From Xenorhabdus bovienii SS-2004 (GTDB lineage: Bacteria; Pseudomonadota; Gammaproteobacteria; Enterobacterales; Enterobacteriaceae), in the NCBI RefSeq assembly GCF_000027225.1, contig NC_013892.1:2790001-2854000 (forward strand): a DNA stretch of 64,000 nt, given 5' to 3'. Position 1 is the first letter of the stretch, and each line of letters opens with the position of its first letter. Under the pieces are notes generated by a model. The model made no database searches, had not been told where the DNA came from, and saw nothing but the letters and a program-made list of their open reading frames with translations. Positions 61,021 to 64,000 of this stretch are shown piece after piece. Position numbers and translations under genes: made by a program.

Positions 61021-61097
61021 CGGCATGTAGCGCAGCTTGGTAGCGCACCGTCATGGGGTGTCGGGGGTCGTAGGTTCAAATCCTATCATGCCGACCA
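61021..61097 (+). tRNA. proL: tRNA-Pro (GGG)
   Basis: 77 bases ending in an encoded CCA. Acceptor CGGCATG pairs with CATGCCG, D arm GCGCAGCTTGGTAGCGC, anticodon loop TCATGGGGT with anticodon GGG, T loop GGTTCAAATCC. It has the same sequence pattern and place (after yejM) as E. coli proL. tRNA genes of this kind are common integration sites, and the next 3 kb look foreign. Confidence 0.96.
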
Positions 61098-61113
61098 AAA
61101 TTCCCTAGAAAAG

Positions 61114-61138
61114 CCAACCTGTTAAGGTTGGTTTTTTT
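61114..61138 (+). terminator. proL terminator
   Basis: 7-bp stem CCAACCT/AGGTTGG with GTTA loop and a run of seven T, 16 bases after the tRNA. Confidence 0.92.
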
Positions 61139-61214
61139 ATGCTTCAAATTTGCTTGGTGTAAAACTGGTGTAAAATCCCACCTCAATATCTCCATTTTAT
61201 CTCGCTGTTTTAGA

Positions 61215-61520
61215 CTAAATTTCAAACACAAAACCACGCCCACCCACCAGCCCACTGATTACATTGATGAGATATCGGGATCTAACCACACCTAAAGAAA
61301 AACGTGAGATTGTGGAACGGTGGGAAAGAAAGCTACTGTCACTATAGGGCAGAAACCTGCTCTTTGACATATGGGGTATCTGCACACACAAAAGGTATTG
61401 TGATTTTCGCAATACCCAAGATGGGATATCACACCTTACGGCAACCGTGGTGATTTCCTCTATAGTTGAAATAAAAATGCCACCACGGAATGTGATGACA
61501 TGGGAGTGTTGGTGGTGCAC
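61215..61520 (-). CDS. Possible prophage-type small protein (doubtful)
   Basis: 101-codon frame with GTG start. GGIFISTIEEIT, LSHRSTISR and SRYLINVISGLVGGRG recall short prophage-encoded proteins of the Icd/Ash-like sort found near tRNA islands, but I cannot confirm this. The plus strand here also encodes a plausible 26-residue basic peptide, so the coding strand is unclear. Confidence 0.3.
   Translation of the reverse strand: MHHQHSHVITFRGGIFISTIEEITTVAVRCDIPSWVLRKSQYLLCVQIPHMSKSRFLPYSDSSFLSHRSTISRFSLGVVRSRYLINVISGLVGGRGFVFEI
61269..61349 (+). CDS. Possible 26-residue basic peptide (doubtful)
   Basis: Frame starting MRYRDLTTPKEKREIVERWE and ending KLLSL, an amphipathic Lys/Arg/Glu-rich peptide with the codon flavour of phage regulators. 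The ribosome site is weak and a minus-strand frame overlaps it. Confidence 0.25.
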
Positions 61521-61586
61521 TGTTCAAGTAATCTTAACTACCTATATAGACAATATTGATACATTAACAATAAGGTACGAAGCTTT

Positions 61587-61868
61587 ATGAACTTCAATAC
61601 TAAAGTAAGAATATTTACTCCGATATATTTGGTAATTGCATGCGCTCTTGCTCTACCAGTAATTGCGTTTATCAGTGATATGATCATGGGTGGTGTTGCA
61701 ATTGATTTAATAAAAAAAGAATACACTTTTTACGAATTCATTCTATTCAGATGGTGGCTATACACCAAGCTTGCAGCAATTGGTGCAGTGCTAGGCTTTG
61801 TCTTTTGGTTCATCGAATACAGAAAATACCGATACCACGATGAGTTAGATAAATACTTCAAGCGCTGA
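61587..61868 (+). CDS. Small two-TM membrane protein, island-encoded
   Basis: 93 residues, two hydrophobic segments (about 9-33 and 57-77) with a charged linker containing IKKEYTFYE and a Lys/Arg/Tyr-rich C-terminus (EYRKYRYHDELDKYFKR). AAGG lies upstream of the ATG. No family recognised. The shape fits an immunity, holin-like or superinfection-exclusion protein, but nothing in the sequence decides. It lies in the proL-linked region. Confidence 0.6.
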   Translation: MNFNTKVRIFTPIYLVIACALALPVIAFISDMIMGGVAIDLIKKEYTFYEFILFRWWLYTKLAAIGAVLGFVFWFIEYRKYRYHDELDKYFKR

Positions 61869-62218
61869 CTTGAATACCACCTCAAATCACCTGCTTTGAG
61901 ATGATAATGCCCCCGATTTTAAATCTGGAAAATTAGCCACCTTTCGGCGGGTTTATTGGTCGAAAATTTGACTGATTCGGAATGAGCGAAAGATTTAGCT
62001 GATATTTAACGCCTTGTATGCCCATTTCTTCCACTGCCTCCGTTTCAACCGGAAGCGTGCCTGTACCATGCCGGAGATACTATCTATCAAAAGGTTAAAA
62101 GGTGAGAAATCCCACCTTTATACTTTTATGAAGTTCCCACTTTTTAACCTCTTGGGGTGTCATATTGTTTTTTAATACCACTAGGTTATTATAACCAGAG
62201 TTTAAATGAGGTATTAAA
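61869..62218. other. Gap between the island genes
   Basis: 350 bases. A degenerate GCCACC/GGCGGGT hairpin near 61937-61960 and an AAAGGTG/CACCTTT inverted repeat near 62097-62120 are the only structures. The promoter of the lipoprotein gene is expected at the 3' end. Confidence 0.4.
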
Positions 62219-62974
62219 ATGAAAAAATTGATTTTTTTATTAGCTGGGATTGTTTTGTTGTCTGGGTGTGCTGAATTCGAAAGGGTTGATGCTTTACTGA
62301 CTGAAAAGAAAGCTGCCACTACAGACGTTCAAAAATTTAACTATTTGATGCAAGTTTCAAAAGGGCAAACTTACATCTATGAACACTCATCCACAGAACC
62401 CGAAACTTTTGAAAGTATTAGAGATAGATACTTTAAAGAGGCTGGGTTAACGGAAGAACCAAAAATTGTCAAAAAAGATTTAGTTTATAAATGCTTTAAT
62501 AAAAAAACTTACCCATATGAAGATTTTGAGTGTGTATATAAATTTTACTCAAAAGAGATAGATATAGAAAAATCCGTCAATGAGGCTAATGATAGTGCAG
62601 CCAGATTGCACCAAATCAGAATGGAAGATGCCCACAATATAGCCAAAACCGTAACCGAAGAAGGTGGGGCAGAATTCACAGAAGTAAATATAGGTAGATT
62701 CTGTCGTGCATCATCCAGAGTGGTTGCAACTGCTTATGCAAGCGTTGTAAATACTTATCATATTTATGATCTCGAAGCCGATAAGATTATGCTTCTTGGT
62801 CTTACGGATAAAGCTTTTGTACGCCTTAAGAAAAAAGTGACCTCAGATAAGCGAGGTATTGCTATGGTGCGTAACAATCCTCAAGATCAAGAAATAGTTT
62901 ATGAAGCATATGATATGCTTTGTCACGCAAACCCAAAATCATATATTCTGAATTATAAGAAAATATTTCGTTGA
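62219..62974 (+). CDS. Predicted lipoprotein, island-encoded
   Basis: 251 residues. Signal peptide with lipobox LLSGC (Cys17), followed by Ala18, which favours outer-membrane sorting. The mature part is charged and helical, with a YKCFNKKTYPYEDFECVYKF segment carrying two Cys that could pair, and later Cys in IGRFCRAS and DMLCHAN. GAGG lies 8 bases before the ATG. No family recognised. It probably belongs to the prophage or island and could be a lysogenic-conversion gene. Confidence 0.7.
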   Translation: MKKLIFLLAGIVLLSGCAEFERVDALLTEKKAATTDVQKFNYLMQVSKGQTYIYEHSSTEPETFESIRDRYFKEAGLTEEPKIVKKDLVYKCFNKKTYPYEDFECVYKFYSKEIDIEKSVNEANDSAARLHQIRMEDAHNIAKTVTEEGGAEFTEVNIGRFCRASSRVVATAYASVVNTYHIYDLEADKIMLLGLTDKAFVRLKKKVTSDKRGIAMVRNNPQDQEIVYEAYDMLCHANPKSYILNYKKIFR

Positions 62975-63011
62975 TTATAACTCTCATCTAAATCTTCAAA
63001 CACATCAATAA

Positions 63012-63043
63012 TTTTTAACCCGCAACCTCCTGCGGGTTAAAAA
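63012..63043. terminator. Terminator between lipoprotein and phage-remnant genes
   Basis: 13-bp perfect stem TTTTTAACCCGCA/TGCGGGTTAAAAA with a 6-base loop; T-rich in both directions between convergent genes. Confidence 0.88.
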
Positions 63044-63047
63044 TTCC

Positions 63048-63434
63048 TTACTCTGCCTGTTTACCCACTTCAACACCATTCACCGCCTTCTGCCTCAAAT
63101 TCCAAACAGAATCCTCCGGCATCTGGACACGTACGTCTAACCGGGTGCCTGCGGGCAAATCACAGGCCTCATCATCGGTGTAGTGCGTCTGCTCATCCTG
63201 TGACTTAATGCGCCTGTTCTGTAACCGGGCAGGCATATGCGCGTTCTGTCGGTGCGTCACCCTGATTTCAATAGCCCCATCCGGCAGCACCTTATCATCG
63301 ACATACACTAACTCATTGCCGTTGACGTCACGGGGAACACTGATACCGCCATGAACACCCCATGCACCGTCTGAGTTATAGCCAAGGACGCCGGATAGTT
63401 TGTAGTGGCCGAGGCCGAGTTTGGTTAACCGCAC
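63048..63434 (-). pseudogene. Phage tail-fibre-like C-terminal fragment
   Basis: About 128 codons at the 3' end of a longer open frame. VRLTKLGLGHYKLSGVLGYN, GGISVPRDVNG and RLDVRVQMPEDSVWN resemble, from memory, the C-terminal part of tail-fibre or tail proteins in Xenorhabdus/Photorhabdus prophages. It has no own start; it continues in frame from the 3' part of the Ref-like gene, so a deletion has joined two phage genes. The junction is near 63434-63440. Not expected to give a functional tail protein. Confidence 0.6.
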
Positions 63435-63712
63435 CTCTCCTACTTCCCTTTTAACCTGTTCTAATAATTCAATTTCTGTCCCGTGGGTTGCCTGCCAACT
63501 TTTCGGATCAGCATGAAAACCCGTGGGATAACATGCCCGGTGAGACGAGGACAAAGCGGCAGAACGCTGAGGTGAGCGGCGCGTTGTGCCATTCCCTGTC
63601 CGGTTCTCACATGATGAATGTCCGCTGGAGACATCCCCATCCCCTGATTCCTGCAGGCAATACAGCCCAGCGAAGCCACATCTGACAGCCACTGTTTTTC
63701 ATTTCTGGTCAT
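63434..63712 (-). pseudogene. Ref-like phage nuclease gene with a frameshift
   Basis: ATG 63712 opens MTRNEKQWLSDVASLGCIAC, then ADIHHVRTGQGMAQRAAH and VLPLCP, matching the Ref family of phage-encoded (RecA-linked) HNH nucleases, which continue PLCPxHHR-TG...FHA...W...GTEIELLEQ. Here the frame changes at about 63541-63548: CGTCTCAC in place of an expected CGTCAYCAC, so one base is lost in the first His codon. The downstream part (GFHADPKSWQATHGTEIELLEQVKREVGE) is in the next frame. A sequencing error cannot be excluded. It lies 16 bases after the DUF1367 gene. Confidence 0.65.
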
Positions 63713-63728
63713 TGGTCTTGCTTCTTGC

Positions 63729-64000
63729 TCACACAAAATCAAATAACTGAGCAGCGGCATTTTCAGCTGCGTCTTTGGTAGGGAAGTTGCGGTATAAGAT
63801 GAAATTCCACAGCACATTCAGTGTGGATTGATAGAGGGACTGAAATTCCAGTTCATCCATTTTGGCGAAGCTGACTGAACGGAGTTCACGGTACAGGCGG
63901 CCATCCGGCATTTCGTAGGTGTCATAGTGGCCGGACTCGACTATTATCCAACGTCTAAAGGCATCAAAGTATTTAGTGGCCGTGATGTTATGGGCACGGT
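63729..64000 (-). CDS. DUF1367-type phage protein (partial)
   Basis: C-terminal about 90 codons of a gene whose start lies beyond the window. FDAFRRWI...SGHYDTYEMPDG, RSVSFAKMDELEF and VLWNFILYR...AAENAAAQLF match DUF1367 proteins of lambdoid phages, which lie in the nin-type region next to Ref-like nucleases. Frame is open to the window end and stops at TGA 63729-63731. Confidence 0.8.
   Translation of the reverse strand, partial: RAHNITATKYFDAFRRWIIVESGHYDTYEMPDGRLYRELRSVSFAKMDELEFQSLYQSTLNVLWNFILYRNFPTKDAAENAAAQLFDFV

Larger units (their letters stand above)
61139..61586. other. Island-like region downstream of proL
   Basis: About 450 bases with no firmly identified gene. It begins with a tandem TGGTGTAAAA repeat (61155-61176), which often marks ends of tRNA-linked elements. 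It holds a 101-codon minus frame (61215-61520) and a 26-codon plus frame (61269-61349), both doubtful and listed separately. No integrase is visible in the window. Confidence 0.5.

Noticed and set aside
61155..61176. TGGTGTAAAA tandem repeat as an attachment site
   Set aside because: It is too short and does not repeat the tRNA 3' end; only suggestive, so not listed as att.
1..64000. CRISPR array, retron or toxin-antitoxin system
   Set aside because: No regularly spaced repeats, reverse transcriptase or recognisable toxin-antitoxin pair were found; hairpins found fit terminators.

Overview
The window comes from an enterobacterial chromosome with moderate to low GC. Gene order follows the E. 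coli lolCDE-mfd-ndh-nagZ-hinT-holB-tmk-fab-rne block and, further on, the lysP-yeiE-yeiH-nfo and yeiP-lpxT-mepS-yejG-bcr-rsuA-radD-rplY-yejK-yejL-yejM-proL block. Several loci that sit between these genes in E. coli are missing. A UmoD/YcfJ-type protein, AT-rich spacers and prophage remnants suggest Morganellaceae (Xenorhabdus, Photorhabdus or Proteus relatives, most like Xenorhabdus). The genus is inferred from remembered protein similarity, not from a search.

Layout. Positions 1-2377 carry the lipoprotein-release operon lolC-lolD-lolE on the minus strand, with lolE cut by the window edge. Mfd follows on plus (2936-6376), then a YcfJ/UmoD-like protein and ndh on minus. From 22574 down to 8935 runs a long minus-strand array: yceD-rpmF-plsX-fabH-fabD-fabG-acpP-fabF (fatty acid and phospholipid synthesis), pabC-mltG-tmk-holB-ycfH, then hinT-lpoB-thiK-nagZ. 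yceF, rluC and rne (with a 0.55 kb leader) lie next, followed by a possibly Fur-regulated dehydrogenase-like protein, tmaR and sbcB, then dld and the putrescine importer plaP with an unusual overlapping upstream ORF. An iron uptake cluster (binding protein, permease, ATPase, TonB receptor) fills 35129-40297. Then come lysP, yeiE/yeiH, nfo, a lone fruK, a Nudix hydrolase, mtr and efpL, two tiny pilin-like secreted proteins, lpxT, mepS, yejG, a decayed transposase-like stretch, bcr, rsuA, radD, rplY, yejK, yejL and pbgA.

The last 3 kb start at tRNA-Pro(GGG) and look like a decayed prophage or island. They hold two small unrecognised envelope proteins, the end of a DUF1367-type gene, a Ref-like nuclease gene broken by an apparent one-base deletion exactly at its HH motif, and a tail-fibre-like C-terminus fused in frame behind it.

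Most of the window is conserved core genome. I see no CRISPR array, no complete insertion sequence, and no clearly new multi-gene system. The most interesting leads are the paired mini-pilins (49050-49961), the plaP leader ORF (34457-34672), the UmoD-like protein without its glycine zipper, and the proL-linked island.
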